Shown here piece after piece: positions 1 to 9,960 of a DNA stretch of 33,910 nt. A model generated the notes under the pieces. The model did not search any database. It saw nothing but the letters and a program-made list of their open reading frames with translations, and was not told where the DNA came from. Every line of letters starts with the position of its first letter. Position 1 is the stretch's first letter. The position numbers were made by a program, and so were the translations under genes. This DNA is from Streptococcus sp. LQJ-218 (GTDB lineage: Bacteria > Bacillota > Bacilli > Lactobacillales > Streptococcaceae). The DNA lies in assembly GCF_003428885.1 (NCBI RefSeq), contig NZ_QQRU01000005.1, positions 132,332 through 166,241 on the forward strand, given 5' to 3'.

Positions 1-770
1 CCGAAGCTACAACAACTGAAGAGGCTAGCAGTAGTTTCTTTAGCCAAGTCGCTAAAATTCTTTCTGAAAACTGGCAACAACTCTTGCGTGGTGCTGGTGT
101 AACTCTTTTAATCTCTATCGTCGGAACCATCACAGGTCTCATTATTGGACTTGCCATTGGTGTCTTCCGTACTGCTCCACTATCTGAAAACAAAGCCATT
201 TACGGCCTACAAAAACTAGTCGGCTGGATCCTCAATGTCTACATTGAAATTTTCCGTGGTACACCTATGATTGTTCAATCGATGGTTATCTACTATGGAA
301 CTGCCCAAGCTTTCGGTATCAACCTTGACCGCACACTGGCTGCTATCTTCATCGTTTCGATCAACACTGGTGCCTACATGACCGAAATCGTCCGCGGTGG
401 TATCCTAGCAGTTGACAAGGGACAGTTTGAAGCTGCGACTGCTCTTGGTATGACTCATAACCAAACCATGCGTAAGATTGTCCTACCTCAGGTCGTCCGC
501 AACATCCTACCAGCAACTGGTAATGAATTTGTCATCAATATCAAAGATACATCTGTATTGAACGTTATCTCTGTTGTCGAACTTTATTTCTCAGGAAATA
601 CCGTGGCAACACAAACCTATCAATACTTCCAGACATTTACAATCATCGCCGTGATTTACTTTGTCCTCACCTTCACCGTAACACGTATCCTACGCTTCAT
701 CGAACGCCGCATGGACATGGATACCTATACTACAGATGCTAACCAAATGCAAACGGAGGATTTGAAATAA
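1..770 (+). CDS. Amino acid ABC transporter, substrate-binding/permease fusion (5' end outside window)
   Basis: This is the membrane part of an importer for polar amino acids (glutamine/glutamate type). The frame is open from base 3 to the left edge, so the gene begins outside the window; the TTG at 84 is not the start. The first visible residues ([11 protein letters not shown]) look like a linker after a substrate-binding domain, as in the fused binding-protein/permease proteins of streptococci, but that domain is not seen here. From about base 80 the protein is a HisM/GlnP-type permease with several membrane helices and the EAA loop (EAATALGM then IVLPQ), which contacts the ATPase. The stop TAA at 768-770 shares its last base with the ATG of the ATPase gene, and GGAGGA lies at 755-760, so the two are translationally coupled. 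Family call is firm; substrate is inferred. Confidence 0.92.
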   Translation, partial: EATTTEEASSSFFSQVAKILSENWQQLLRGAGVTLLISIVGTITGLIIGLAIGVFRTAPLSENKAIYGLQKLVGWILNVYIEIFRGTPMIVQSMVIYYGTAQAFGINLDRTLAAIFIVSINTGAYMTEIVRGGILAVDKGQFEAATALGMTHNQTMRKIVLPQVVRNILPATGNEFVINIKDTSVLNVISVVELYFSGNTVATQTYQYFQTFTIIAVIYFVLTFTVTRILRFIERRMDMDTYTTDANQMQTEDLK

Positions 771-1510
771 TGACACAAGCAATCCTTGAAATTAAACATC
801 TCAAAAAATCCTATGGACAAAACGAAGTGCTAAAAGACATTTCACTCACTGTCCACAAGGGCGAGGTCATCTCTATCATCGGAAGCTCTGGAAGCGGAAA
901 ATCAACTTTCCTACGCTCCATTAACCTTCTTGAAACACCAACTGATGGACAAATCCTTTATCATGGACAAAACGTCCTTGAAAAAGGCTATGACCTCACG
1001 CAATACCGTGAAAAATTGGGGATGGTGTTCCAATCCTTTAACCTCTTTGAAAATCTCAACGTGCTTGAAAACACAATTGTCGCTCAGACAACTGTCCTTA
1101 AACGCGAACGTACAGAAGCTGAAAAGATGGCTAAAGAAAACCTAGAAAAGGTCGGTATGGGAGAACGCTACTGGCAAGCCAAACCAAAACAACTCTCAGG
1201 TGGCCAAAAACAACGTGTAGCCATCGCTCGTGCCCTTTCCATGAATCCGGACGCTATTCTCTTTGATGAACCAACATCAGCTCTCGATCCAGAAATGGTT
1301 GGAGAAGTCCTTAAAATCATGCAGGAACTTGCCAAAGAAGGCTTGACTATAATTGTAGTGACTCACGAGATGGAATTTGCTCGTGATGTCTCTCACCGTG
1401 TTATCTTTATGGATAAAGGTGTGATTGCTGAAGAAGGCAAACCAGAAGACCTCTTCACCAATCCTAAAGAAGAGCGAACAAAAGAATTTCTTCAACGCTA
1501 TCTCAAATAA
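770..1510 (+). CDS. glnQ: Amino acid ABC transporter ATP-binding protein (GlnQ type)
   Basis: Cytoplasmic ATPase that powers the permease just upstream. All nucleotide-binding motifs are intact: Walker [10 protein letters not shown] (38-46), Q-loop Gln88, signature LSGGQ (142-146), Walker B LFDEP with catalytic Glu167, and switch His199. Length (246 aa) is typical of polar amino acid transport ATPases. The start ATG overlaps the permease stop by one base. A hairpin terminator follows directly, so this ends the operon. The symbol follows family usage; the true substrate (glutamine, glutamate, aspartate or another polar amino acid) cannot be read from the sequence. Confidence 0.93.
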   Translation: MTQAILEIKHLKKSYGQNEVLKDISLTVHKGEVISIIGSSGSGKSTFLRSINLLETPTDGQILYHGQNVLEKGYDLTQYREKLGMVFQSFNLFENLNVLENTIVAQTTVLKRERTEAEKMAKENLEKVGMGERYWQAKPKQLSGGQKQRVAIARALSMNPDAILFDEPTSALDPEMVGEVLKIMQELAKEGLTIIVVTHEMEFARDVSHRVIFMDKGVIAEEGKPEDLFTNPKEERTKEFLQRYLK

Positions 1511-1518
1511 AAAGAAAA

Positions 1519-1544
1519 GGCTGCATCAACCGTGCAGTCTTTTT
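1519..1544 (+). terminator. Rho-independent terminator of the amino acid transporter operon
   Basis: GGCTGCA (1519-1525) pairs with TGCAGTC (1533-1539), one G-T pair, 7-base loop, followed by TTTTT. It starts 8 bases after the ATPase stop. Confidence 0.85.
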
Positions 1545-1552
1545 GCTGTCCT

Positions 1553-1588
1553 CAAAATAAAAAGGCAGATCCATTTCAAGAATCCGCC
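1553..1588 (-). terminator. Terminator of the small HTH-like gene
   Basis: On the minus strand GGCGGAT (1588-1582) pairs with ATCTGCC (1570-1564), followed by TTTTTATTTTG. It faces the transporter terminator, so the two convergent units are insulated. Confidence 0.75.
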
Positions 1589-1600
1589 ATTATCCAAAGA

Positions 1601-1816
1601 TTAATCTTCAAATTTTTCATGATTTTTATCATAGAAATCAATTAAACCTAGAGCCGTTTCAAACGAAATATTTTTTACTTTTGCACGCCCCTGCGCTAGA
1701 GCAATGATAGACATTTCACGTGCATTCGTTTCTTTAGAGATACGGTAGCCTGTGATTTTCTTATCACGAACCCAGCCAACAACTGATTCTACTTTTTCAA
1801 AGTTTGACTTAGTCAT
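1601..1816 (-). CDS. Small HTH-like protein, possible DNA-binding
   Basis: A 71-aa protein. The stretch from about residue 20 to 55 (ITGYRISKETNAREMS followed by FETALGLIDFY) has the spacing of a lambda-repressor-like helix-turn-helix, so a small DNA-binding protein is plausible; I do not recognise a named family with certainty. The start ATG (1816-1814) has a good ribosome site (AGGAGAAGG) upstream and a strong sigma-A promoter at 1850-1878, and the gene has its own terminator, so it looks like a functional single-gene unit rather than a chance frame. It is convergent with the amino acid transporter. Confidence 0.7.
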   Translation of the reverse strand: MTKSNFEKVESVVGWVRDKKITGYRISKETNAREMSIIALAQGRAKVKNISFETALGLIDFYDKNHEKFED

Positions 1817-1849
1817 GTCCTTCTCCTATTTTCTTCTTTATGGTATTTA

Positions 1850-1878
1850 ATTGTATACGTTTTTATGACTTTTGTCAA
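1850..1878 (-). promoter_or_regulatory. Strong sigma-A promoter for the small HTH-like gene
   Basis: Minus-strand TTGACA (1878-1873), 17-base spacer, TACAAT (1855-1850). Its start site would lie about 30 bases before the ATG at 1816. Confidence 0.85.
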
Positions 1879-2518
1879 TAAAAAAACATATATTCAATAA
1901 AATTAATGATTTATTTTTCTGTTACTATCTTATTAAAGCCGATAATATATAGGTTTTAACTTACTATAAACCATTAGTAAATACTTTTAAAACAATTGTA
2001 TTATTAACTCTTTTGTTTGTAAAAATATTCATAATTTACAAATACCAGTTCGGGATAGGTTAGACAGGTTTTATCTTCAACTTTATTCTATTTATCTAAC
2101 TTTTAAACGATATTTCTAATAGCGGAAGACTTTCTCTCCACACTATTACTAACTATTATTTCTCTCCTCCTTCTTTAATTTTCTTCCTGCCTTTATAAAT
2201 GCTTTTCACTTTCTCAACTGGTACTATTTATTTCCTTTATCAAGATTCCTTTTTGTTTCTTTAAACCCAAAAAGATTAGTAGTTAAGAAACAATAGTATC
2301 CTATCTTTCAACATTTTCTACTGTTTTTACCTTCTTAGTATCTCATCACTCTTTTCAATTACCTCATTATAAGGTTTTCTATTCGTGTTGATTATTTTTC
2401 TAATTCCTATTAGATTTAGACAAGTCTCAGACCTGCCATATATAAAATATTGAATTTCAAAAAAACCTTATATATAACAAGTAATTTTACTACCTTACTA
2501 TAAATTGAATCAAAAAAC
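1879..2518. other. AT-rich stretch without a recognisable gene
   Basis: About 640 bases, very AT-rich, with stops in all frames. I found no ORF with a credible start and no homology by eye. It may hold decayed sequence, because a promoter and a 15-codon frame point into it from 2628 on the minus strand. Confidence 0.6.
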
Positions 2519-2532
2519 ATAGGTACTATAAT
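2505..2532 (+). promoter_or_regulatory. Possible plus-strand promoter entering the inverted-repeat element
   Basis: TTGAAT (2505-2510), 16-base spacer, TATAAT (2527-2532). The -10 lies within the left arm of the inverted repeat, mirroring the promoter in the right arm. There is no downstream gene on this strand. Confidence 0.35.
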
Positions 2533-2613
2533 GAATTATGATAGAAATAGCGTAATCGATTTCCTAAGTCCATAGGAACCGCCCCCTTTCTTCATCTTCA
2601 TTATAGCACCTAT
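2519..2613. repeat. 95-bp element bounded by 17-bp inverted repeats, MITE-like
   Basis: The left arm (2519-2535, ATAGGTACTATAATGAA) and the right arm (2597-2613, TTCATTATAGCACCTAT) are inverted copies differing at one position. Size and structure resemble short non-autonomous insertion sequences such as the pneumococcal RUP class, but I cannot confirm the family from memory. Each arm contains a TATAAT reading inward. Confidence 0.6.
2526..2573 (-). CDS. 15-codon micro-ORF with promoter and ribosome site
   Basis: ATG at 2573-2571 to TAG at 2528-2526. Upstream are AAGGGGGCGG (2588-2579) as ribosome site and a promoter at 2600-2628. The peptide begins M-D-L-G-N-R-L-R, which resembles the N-terminus of XRE/Rgg-type regulators, so it may be the surviving head of a lost gene rather than a real peptide. 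The stop codon falls within the left inverted-repeat arm. Low confidence as a gene; the initiation signals are the real observation. Confidence 0.25.
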   Translation of the reverse strand: MDLGNRLRYFYHNSL

Positions 2614-2628
2614 ACATCAATTGTGCAA
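2600..2628 (-). promoter_or_regulatory. Extended -10 promoter just after ilvA
   Basis: Minus-strand TTGCAC (2628-2623), 17-base spacer, TGC-TATAAT (-10 at 2605-2600). It starts 25 bases beyond the ilvA stop and reads away from it. Confidence 0.7.
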
Positions 2629-2652
2629 ATAATATGATATTTTTATTAGTGC

Positions 2653-3903
2653 TCAGACAAGCATATTATAGAGTGTTTCATTACCATTTAAGTTAATATA
2701 GGCTGGGTCAAAACCTTCCATTCGACGGATCATTTCTGCATAATCATGCTTATCTGCCAAAGCAATCCCAATCAACACTGGGCCTGTCCCCTTGCTAGCT
2801 CGTTTGATATACTCAAAACGAGTGATATCATCATTTGGTCCCAAGATATCATTTACAAACTCACGCAGAGCACCTGGACGCTGTGGAAAATTGACCACAA
2901 AATAATGCTTGATCCCACCATAAATCAAGGCACGCTCTTCCATTTCAGGCATACGGTTGATATCATTATTTCCTCCAGAAATGATACAACAAATAGTTTT
3001 CCCCTTGATATATTCAGCTAAAACCTCTAAAGAGGCGATACTAGCCGCTCCAGCAGGTTCTGCGACAATCCCTTGCTTAGAGTAGAGATCAATCAAGGTT
3101 TCAGAAATCAATCCCTCATCTACACCTACTAAATTTTGAACATGTTGACGAGTTGCTTCATAGGTCAACTGACCTACCTTTTGTACAGCAATCCCATCCG
3201 CAAATTTGTCAATTTCTTTGAGTTTGACAGGACCACCAGCTTCAAAAGCAGCCTTCATGGAACGCGCTCCATTAGCCTCTACCCCAATGACTTCAATTTC
3301 TGGACTTGTTTCCTTGATATAGGTGGAAACCCCAGCAATAAGACCGCCACCTCCAACAGGGACCAAGACAGCATCAAAATCAATTGATTCTTTTCGAGCT
3401 TCTTCTAAAATCTCATAAGCAACTGTCCCTTGACCTGCTTGAACATGGGCATCATCAAAGGGATCAATAAAGGTACGATTTTCAGAGACTGTAAATTCTT
3501 GAGCTGCTTTTGCTGAGGCATCAAAGGTATCTCCAACTAATTTAATGGTCACGAAGTCCCCTCCAAAAAAGCGAACCTGACCAATCTTTTGTTGTGGCGT
3601 AGTAATGGGCATAAAGATAGTAGCAGAAATTTTCATTTCTTTACAAGTATAAGCAACTCCCTGCGCATGATTTCCTGCAGAAGCGCAGACTACTCCACGT
3701 TCACGTTCTTCCTTGCTAAGCTGAGAAATGGCATAATAGGCACCACGAATTTTAAAAGAGCGAACACGTTGAGCATTTTCCTTTTTCAAATAAATCTTAG
3801 CACCATACTTCTCCGATAAATAATGATCGTAATCCAGTGGAGTATTCACAACCACACCGTTCAAGACCTTATGAGCCTTGATGATATCTTTTGAACTTAA
3901 CAT
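2653..3903 (-). CDS. ilvA: Threonine dehydratase (biosynthetic)
   Basis: Converts threonine to 2-oxobutanoate plus ammonia, the entry step to isoleucine. A fold-type II PLP enzyme of 416 aa. The PLP lysine is Lys51 in RSFKIRG; the substrate loop SAGNHAQG is at 75-82 and the phosphate-binding GGGGL begins at 184. Residues about 330-416 form one ACT-like regulatory domain, shorter than the twin domain of E. coli IlvA but normal for Firmicutes. The start ATG has AGGAG upstream. It is the last gene of the ilv cluster, 112 bases beyond ilvC, with a hairpin between them, so it may be partly uncoupled from ilvBNC. Confidence 0.96.
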   Translation of the reverse strand: MLSSKDIIKAHKVLNGVVVNTPLDYDHYLSEKYGAKIYLKKENAQRVRSFKIRGAYYAISQLSKEERERGVVCASAGNHAQGVAYTCKEMKISATIFMPITTPQQKIGQVRFFGGDFVTIKLVGDTFDASAKAAQEFTVSENRTFIDPFDDAHVQAGQGTVAYEILEEARKESIDFDAVLVPVGGGGLIAGVSTYIKETSPEIEVIGVEANGARSMKAAFEAGGPVKLKEIDKFADGIAVQKVGQLTYEATRQHVQNLVGVDEGLISETLIDLYSKQGIVAEPAGAASIASLEVLAEYIKGKTICCIISGGNNDINRMPEMEERALIYGGIKHYFVVNFPQRPGALREFVNDILGPNDDITRFEYIKRASKGTGPVLIGIALADKHDYAEMIRRMEGFDPAYINLNGNETLYNMLV

Positions 3904-3972
3904 CTTTTTCTCCTAGACTATTTCAAACTGATCGTAGTCCATCCTCTTAAAAAGGATGAATTGATTATAAAA

Positions 3973-3994
3973 GCGAGTTAGTCCCCCAACTCGC
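3973..3994 (-). terminator. Hairpin between ilvC and ilvA, weak or partial terminator
   Basis: GCGAGTT (3973-3979) and AACTCGC (3988-3994) form a 7-bp stem. On the minus strand it is followed by TTTATAATC, a poor U-tract, so it may attenuate rather than stop transcription into ilvA, or protect the ilvBNC message. Confidence 0.45.
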
Positions 3995-4015
3995 CTTCAC
4001 CTTAATTTCTATCAA

Positions 4016-5071
<1,056 letters not shown>

Positions 5072-5102
5072 TTAGGCTGGATTAACAAATTTAAGTTGAA
5101 TT

Positions 5103-5579
5103 TTAATCGCGGGTAAATCCAGTTGCACCCGTACGAGCAATATTTCGAATACCGTATGGTCGAATGACTCGCAACAGGGCTTCGCTCTTTTCTGCATTTC
5201 CTGTCATCTGAATGGTAATCGAGCTTGGTGCTACGTCTACCACCGTTGCACGGAAAGGTTGAATAATGGCTAGAATCTCAGCTCGCTTCTCAGCTGGCGC
5301 CGACATCTTAACCAAAATCACCTCGCGCTCCAAATGAGGCTTGTCTGTAATATCACGAATGCGAATCACATCAATCTGACGATTGAGCTGTTTGATAATT
5401 TGCTCCACTTCATCATGTGAAGCTACATCAATAATAATGGTAATACGCGATACATTCGGATCTTCTGTTGCTCCAACAGAGATACTTTCAATATTAACCT
5501 GACGACGAGATAGGACACCTGTAAAGCGATTGAGGACTCCTGAACGATTTTGTAGTTTTGCTGTTAACATTCTACGCAT
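5103..5579 (-). CDS. ilvN: Acetolactate synthase small (regulatory) subunit
   Basis: Regulatory partner of IlvB that confers valine feedback inhibition and full activity. 158 aa. The N-terminal ACT domain (LTAKLQNRSGVLNRFTG, about 6-22) is followed by the typical C-terminal ALS_ss domain. Its ATG (5579-5577) lies inside the end of ilvB, overlapping by 8 bases, with GGGGGTGA as ribosome site, so subunit synthesis is coupled. The same gene is called ilvH in some genomes. Confidence 0.96.
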   Translation of the reverse strand: MRRMLTAKLQNRSGVLNRFTGVLSRRQVNIESISVGATEDPNVSRITIIIDVASHDEVEQIIKQLNRQIDVIRIRDITDKPHLEREVILVKMSAPAEKRAEILAIIQPFRATVVDVAPSSITIQMTGNAEKSEALLRVIRPYGIRNIARTGATGFTRD

Positions 5580-7272
5580 GGAACTTCACCCCCAACATCT
5601 CATGATTACTCTTACCAGCTGGTACCATTGGTAATACCTGCTCCTTACGAGAAATATCTACCTCGATTAGCATAGGAACATCCTCAGTGATGACTTCAAG
5701 GTCTTGAGCCAAGGTCTCAGGATTGTCAAACTTATAGTTTTTAATCCCATAAGCTTGTGCCATCAATTGGAAATCAGGAAGGGTGTCAAAGACTGACTCT
5801 GATGTTCTACCTTCATAGAAGGATTCCTGCCACTGGCGAACCATTCCAAGTGAGTGATTGTTCAGCATAACCACCTTGATTGGCACCTTGTAAATATTCA
5901 AAATAGCCAATTCTTGGTTGGTCATTTGGAAACCACCATCCCCAACAAACAAGACTACTTCCTTATCCGGGTTAGCAATTTTAGCACCGATTGCTGCTGG
6001 AATTCCAAATCCCATCGTTCCCAAACCACCTGAAGTCACTAACTGACGTTCATTTTGATAGGGATAATACTGAGCTGTCCACATTTGATGTTGTCCTACA
6101 TCAGTGACAACAATAGCATCCCCATTCGTCAACTCACCGATACGTTCAATAACAGCTTGCGGTTGAACCACACGTTCTTTCTTATCATAAGAACGAACGC
6201 GGTTCTTGTCTTTAGTGACTTTTTCAATCCATTTCTCAGTATTGTTATGAATTGTCGACTCAGCCAGCAACATTTGCAAGGCTTTTTTCGCATCTCCAAC
6301 TACAGGAATATCTGCACTGATAATCTTGCCAATCTCAGCTGGATCAATATCAATGTGGGCAACCTTGGCATTTTTAGCAAAGGTCTTAGGATTTCCCGTC
6401 AAGCGGTCGTCGAACCGGCAACCAATACTAATCATAAAGTCCGCCTCGGTCATTGCAATGTTGGCTGCAAATGACCCGTGCATTCCTCCCATTCCTAGGA
6501 AGAGCGGATGACTCGTTGCAATCGTTCCTTGCCCCAAAAGGCTGGTTACCACTGGAATTTGATAACGCTCTGCAAATTCATTTAATTCTACAGCTGCTTC
6601 AGCATAACTAACCCCACCACCAACAAGCAAGACTGGCTTTTTGGCCTTGGATAATTGCTTCAAGATTTTCTTGATTTGCATTTCATTTGGCTCAAGAGTC
6701 GGCTGATAGCTTGGTAAGTTCACTTCTGGAGAATAAATGAAGTCTGTTTCCAAAGCAGATACGTCTTTAGGTAGGTCAATGACAACTGGGCCTGGACGGC
6801 CTGTAGTTGCGATATGGACAGCTTCCGTAATGATACGCGGAATATCAGCCGTCTCACGAACTTGGTAATTGTACTTAGTGATTGGCATGGTAATTCCCAC
6901 GATGTCTGCCTCCTGAAAGGCATCCTTCCCAATCCCTGCTCGCGCCACTTGACCTGTAAAGACCAAAAGGGGAACGCTGTCGCTCATGGCATCCGCAATC
7001 CCTGTAATGGCATTTGTTGCTCCCGGTCCGCTAGTGACGACGGCAACACCCAACTTTCCAGTTGATTTTGCATAACCTTCAGCTTCATGCAGACAGCCTT
7101 GCTCATGGCGTCCTAGAATGTGACGAATGCCTTTAAAATTATATATCGCATCATACAAAGGCAAGACAGCACCACCAGGATAACCAAAAATGGTATCAAT
7201 TCCTAAATCATGAAGTGTTTCCAAAACTAGGTCCGACCCCGTCTTAGGAGATTCTAAACTGATTTTCTCCAT
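5572..7272 (-). CDS. ilvB: Acetolactate synthase large (catalytic) subunit
   Basis: TPP-dependent condensation of pyruvate with pyruvate or 2-oxobutanoate, the first common step of branched-chain amino acid synthesis. 566 aa with the three TPP-enzyme domains: N-terminal pyrimidine-binding (GYPGGAVLPLYD, then GRHEQG), central FAD-like domain, and C-terminal pyrophosphate domain with the GDGGFQM...NN metal-binding signature. The start ATG has GAAAGGGGAAC upstream. It is the first gene of ilvB-ilvN-ilvC(-ilvA), behind an extended -10 promoter and a CodY-like box. No T-box or leader-peptide attenuator was seen in the 326-base upstream spacer, so CodY is the likeliest control. Confidence 0.97.
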   Translation of the reverse strand: MEKISLESPKTGSDLVLETLHDLGIDTIFGYPGGAVLPLYDAIYNFKGIRHILGRHEQGCLHEAEGYAKSTGKLGVAVVTSGPGATNAITGIADAMSDSVPLLVFTGQVARAGIGKDAFQEADIVGITMPITKYNYQVRETADIPRIITEAVHIATTGRPGPVVIDLPKDVSALETDFIYSPEVNLPSYQPTLEPNEMQIKKILKQLSKAKKPVLLVGGGVSYAEAAVELNEFAERYQIPVVTSLLGQGTIATSHPLFLGMGGMHGSFAANIAMTEADFMISIGCRFDDRLTGNPKTFAKNAKVAHIDIDPAEIGKIISADIPVVGDAKKALQMLLAESTIHNNTEKWIEKVTKDKNRVRSYDKKERVVQPQAVIERIGELTNGDAIVVTDVGQHQMWTAQYYPYQNERQLVTSGGLGTMGFGIPAAIGAKIANPDKEVVLFVGDGGFQMTNQELAILNIYKVPIKVVMLNNHSLGMVRQWQESFYEGRTSESVFDTLPDFQLMAQAYGIKNYKFDNPETLAQDLEVITEDVPMLIEVDISRKEQVLPMVPAGKSNHEMLGVKFHA

Positions 7273-7310
7273 TGTTCCCCTTTCTCTTCTCTTAAAAATA
7301 ACTTGTTACT

Positions 7311-7338
7311 ATCATACCATTTTTTCAAAATTTTTCAA
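7311..7338 (-). promoter_or_regulatory. Promoter of the ilv operon
   Basis: Minus-strand TTGAAA (7338-7333), 16-base spacer ending TGG, TATGAT (7316-7311), an extended -10 form. The start site would be about 30 bases before the ilvB ATG. Confidence 0.75.
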
Positions 7339-7350
7339 GAGAAAAGAAGA

Positions 7351-7365
7351 AATTTTCTGAATTTT
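7351..7365. promoter_or_regulatory. CodY-box-like sequence upstream of ilvB
   Basis: AATTTTCTGAATTTT matches 13 of 15 positions of the known CodY consensus AATTTTCWGAAAATT and sits about 12 bases upstream of the -35. CodY represses ilv genes in streptococci when branched-chain amino acids are plentiful; the assignment here is by motif only. The rest of the spacer (7366-7551) is AT-rich with nothing recognised. Confidence 0.65.
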
Positions 7366-7551
7366 CTATTTTAACATTTATTTATGAATGTTATTTTTGT
7401 TTTTATAAGTTTTAAAAGATAATTCACATTTTTTAGCAACTAATTGCATTTATATTATAAATTTCTTTCGCAAATCACTTTAGCTCCCTTTTGTATGATT
7501 TTTTTGTGTGTCCTGCACGTTTGCAGAGTTTATGAAATTTATCGTCACTAT

Positions 7552-7580
7552 ACAAAAAAGGAAGCCACTAAGTGACTTCC
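7552..7580 (-). terminator. Terminator of fusA
   Basis: Minus-strand GGAAGTCAC (7580-7572) pairs with GTGGCTTCC (7568-7560), 3-base loop, then TTTTTTGT. It starts 19 bases after the fusA stop. Confidence 0.92.
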
Positions 7581-7598
7581 TTCTAGAGCGAGGACTGA

Positions 7599-9680
7599 TT
7601 AGTCTTCACCTTTGTTTTTCTTAATGATTTCTTCTTGTACTGACTTAGGTACATCTTCGTAGTGGTCAAATACCATCATGAATGTACCGCGTCCTTGAGA
7701 TGCAGAACGAAGAACTGTTGCGTAACCGAACATTTCAGCAAGTGGAACGTAAGCACGAACGATTTGGCTGTTACCATGTGCTTCCATACCATCTACACGT
7801 CCACGACGAGCAGTTACGTGACCCATAACATCACCAAGGTTTTCTTCTGGAACAGTGATTGTTACAAGCATCATTGGTTCAAGGATAGCTGGTTGTGCTG
7901 ATTTAGCAGCTTCTTTAAGGGCAAGTGAAGCCGCGATCTTGAAGGCAGTTTCAGATGAGTCGACATCGTGGTATGAACCATCGTAAAGTTTAGCTTTAAC
8001 GTCAACCATTGGGTAACCTGCAAGAACACCGTTAGCCATAGATTCTACCAAACCTTTTTCAACCGCTGGGATAAATTCACGAGGAACCACACCACCGACG
8101 ATTGCGTTTTCGAATTCGAATCCTTTACCTTCTTCGTTTGGAGTAAATTCAATCCATACATCACCGAATTGACCTTTACCACCAGACTGACGTTTGAAGA
8201 ATCCACGTGCTTGAGTAGAAGCGCGGAATGTTTCACGATAAGATACTTGAGGTGCACCTACGTTCGCTTCAACTTTGAACTCACGGCGCATACGGTCAAC
8301 AAGGACGTCAAGGTGAAGTTCACCCATACCAGAGATAACTGTTTCACCAGTTTCAACGTTAGTTTCAACGCGGAATGTTGGATCTTCTTCAGCCAATTTT
8401 TGAAGGGCGATACCCATCTTGTCTTGGTCAGCTTTAGATTTTGGCTCAACCATCAATTGGATAACTGGTTCTGGAACGTTGATTGACTCAAGGATGATTT
8501 TAGCTTTTTCATCTGTCAATGAGTCACCAGTTGTAGTATCTTTCAAACCAACGGCAGCAGCGATATCACCTGAGTAAACAGTATCGATTTCTTGACGGCT
8601 GTTAGCGTGCATTTGAAGGATACGCCCGATACGTTCACGTTTACCTTTAGAAGTGTTCAATACGTAAGAACCTGATTGAAGAACACCTGAGTAAACACGG
8701 AAGAATGTCAAACGACCTACGAATGGGTCAGTCATAATCTTGAAGGCAAGAGCTGCAAATGGCTCTTCATCAGATGCTGGACGAGTTTCTTCTTCTTCAG
8801 TATCTGGGTTGATACCTTTGATCGCTGGGATATCAAGTGGGCTTGGAAGGTAGTCGATAACCGCATCAAGCATCAATTGAACACCTTTATTCTTGAAGGC
8901 AGAACCACACAATACTGGGTAGAATTCAACGTTGATAGTCGCTTTACGGATACCAGCTTTCAATTCTTCGTTAGTGATTTCTTCACCTTCGAGGTATTTC
9001 ATCATCAATTCTTCGTCAGTTTCAGCAACTGCTTCGATCAATTTTTCACGGTATTCTTGTGCTTGGTCAAGGTAGTCAGCTGGAATGTCTTCTTCAAGGA
9101 TATCTGTACCAAGGTCGTTAGTATAGATTTCAGCTTTCATCTTGATCAAGTCGATGATTCCACGGAAGTCATCTTCAGCACCGATTGGCAATTGAATTGG
9201 ATGTGCATTTGCTTGAAGACGATCATGAAGTGTGCTTACAGAGTAAAGGAAGTCAGCACCGATTTTATCCATTTTGTTGGCAAATACGATACGTGGAACT
9301 CCATACTCAGTTGCTTGACGCCAAACTGTTTCAGTTTGAGGCTCAACACCTGATTGTGAGTCAAGAACGGTAACCGCACCGTCCAATACACGAAGAGAAC
9401 GTTGTACTTCAATTGTGAAGTCCACGTGTCCTGGTGTGTCGATGATGTTTACGCGGTGGTTGTTCCATTGAGCTGTTGTCGCAGCAGATGTGATAGTGAT
9501 ACCACGCTCTTGCTCTTGCTCCATCCAGTCCATTTGTGACGCACCTTCGTGAGTTTCACCGATTTTGTGGATTTTACCAGTGTAGTAAAGAATACGCTCA
9601 GTAGTTGTTGTCTTACCAGCATCGACGTGAGCCATGATACCGATATTACGAGTTTTTTCAAGTGAAAATTCGCGTGCCAT
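7599..9680 (-). CDS. fusA: Translation elongation factor G
   Basis: Ribosomal translocase GTPase. Full length at 693 aa, with P-loop AHVDAGKTT (17-25), switch [10 protein letters not shown], and NKMD for guanine recognition, then domains II to V with the usual ending. Upstream order rpsL-rpsG-fusA is the classical str operon, but a good hairpin terminator and a separate extended -10 promoter lie between rpsG and fusA, so fusA probably has substantial independent transcription. tuf does not follow; the next unit is the ilv operon. Confidence 0.98.
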   Translation of the reverse strand: MAREFSLEKTRNIGIMAHVDAGKTTTTERILYYTGKIHKIGETHEGASQMDWMEQEQERGITITSAATTAQWNNHRVNIIDTPGHVDFTIEVQRSLRVLDGAVTVLDSQSGVEPQTETVWRQATEYGVPRIVFANKMDKIGADFLYSVSTLHDRLQANAHPIQLPIGAEDDFRGIIDLIKMKAEIYTNDLGTDILEEDIPADYLDQAQEYREKLIEAVAETDEELMMKYLEGEEITNEELKAGIRKATINVEFYPVLCGSAFKNKGVQLMLDAVIDYLPSPLDIPAIKGINPDTEEEETRPASDEEPFAALAFKIMTDPFVGRLTFFRVYSGVLQSGSYVLNTSKGKRERIGRILQMHANSRQEIDTVYSGDIAAAVGLKDTTTGDSLTDEKAKIILESINVPEPVIQLMVEPKSKADQDKMGIALQKLAEEDPTFRVETNVETGETVISGMGELHLDVLVDRMRREFKVEANVGAPQVSYRETFRASTQARGFFKRQSGGKGQFGDVWIEFTPNEEGKGFEFENAIVGGVVPREFIPAVEKGLVESMANGVLAGYPMVDVKAKLYDGSYHDVDSSETAFKIAASLALKEAAKSAQPAILEPMMLVTITVPEENLGDVMGHVTARRGRVDGMEAHGNSQIVRAYVPLAEMFGYATVLRSASQGRGTFMMVFDHYEDVPKSVQEEIIKKNKGED

Positions 9681-9716
9681 GAGGTTTGTTTCTCCTATAT
9701 TTTTTATTTCTATTCT

Positions 9717-9725
9717 ATTATAACA
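9717..9725 (-). promoter_or_regulatory. Extended -10 promoter for fusA
   Basis: Minus-strand TGT-TATAAT (-10 at 9722-9717), just downstream of the rpsLG terminator. No good -35 is visible, which is usual for TGn promoters in streptococci. About 30 bases of leader precede the fusA ATG. Confidence 0.6.
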
Positions 9726-9730
9726 CGATT

Positions 9731-9763
9731 TTAATAAAAACGGATAGGCAGGACCTACCCGTT
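9731..9763 (-). terminator. Terminator after rpsL-rpsG
   Basis: Minus-strand AACGGGTAGG (9763-9754) pairs with CCTATCCGTT (9748-9739), one G-T pair, 5-base loop, followed by TTTTATTAAAA. Confidence 0.85.
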
Positions 9764-9780
9764 CTCAATATTTTCATGCT

Positions 9781-9960
9781 ATTGTTGGTCTCAACTTGAA
9801 GATTTACAAATTGAATCGAACTCGGGCTAAAAGCTCAAGTTAATTGATTTGAACCCGAGCGAGGCCCGGTGCAAAAAAGATAAACTGCTTTGTGTTCACG
9901 GAACGCTGCATCAGTTTCCTATTTTTGCCTTGGGCCTTTACCGCTCTTGGTATCATTTTA
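9781..9960. other. Structured rpsG-fusA spacer with a degenerate direct repeat
   Basis: This gene-free stretch holds two related segments, AAATTGAATCGAACTCGGGC (9806-9825) and TAATTGATTTGAACCCGAGC (about 9840-9859), that agree at most positions. CTCGGG and CCCGAG in the two copies are also complementary and could form a hairpin. No ORF or tRNA is complete here. It may be transcribed as the 3' part of the rpsLG message. Confidence 0.4.

Noticed and set aside
9806..9860. tRNA gene, from T-arm-like GTTCGATTC and GGTTCAAATC on the minus strand
   Set aside because: No acceptor, D or anticodon arms can be paired around either motif.
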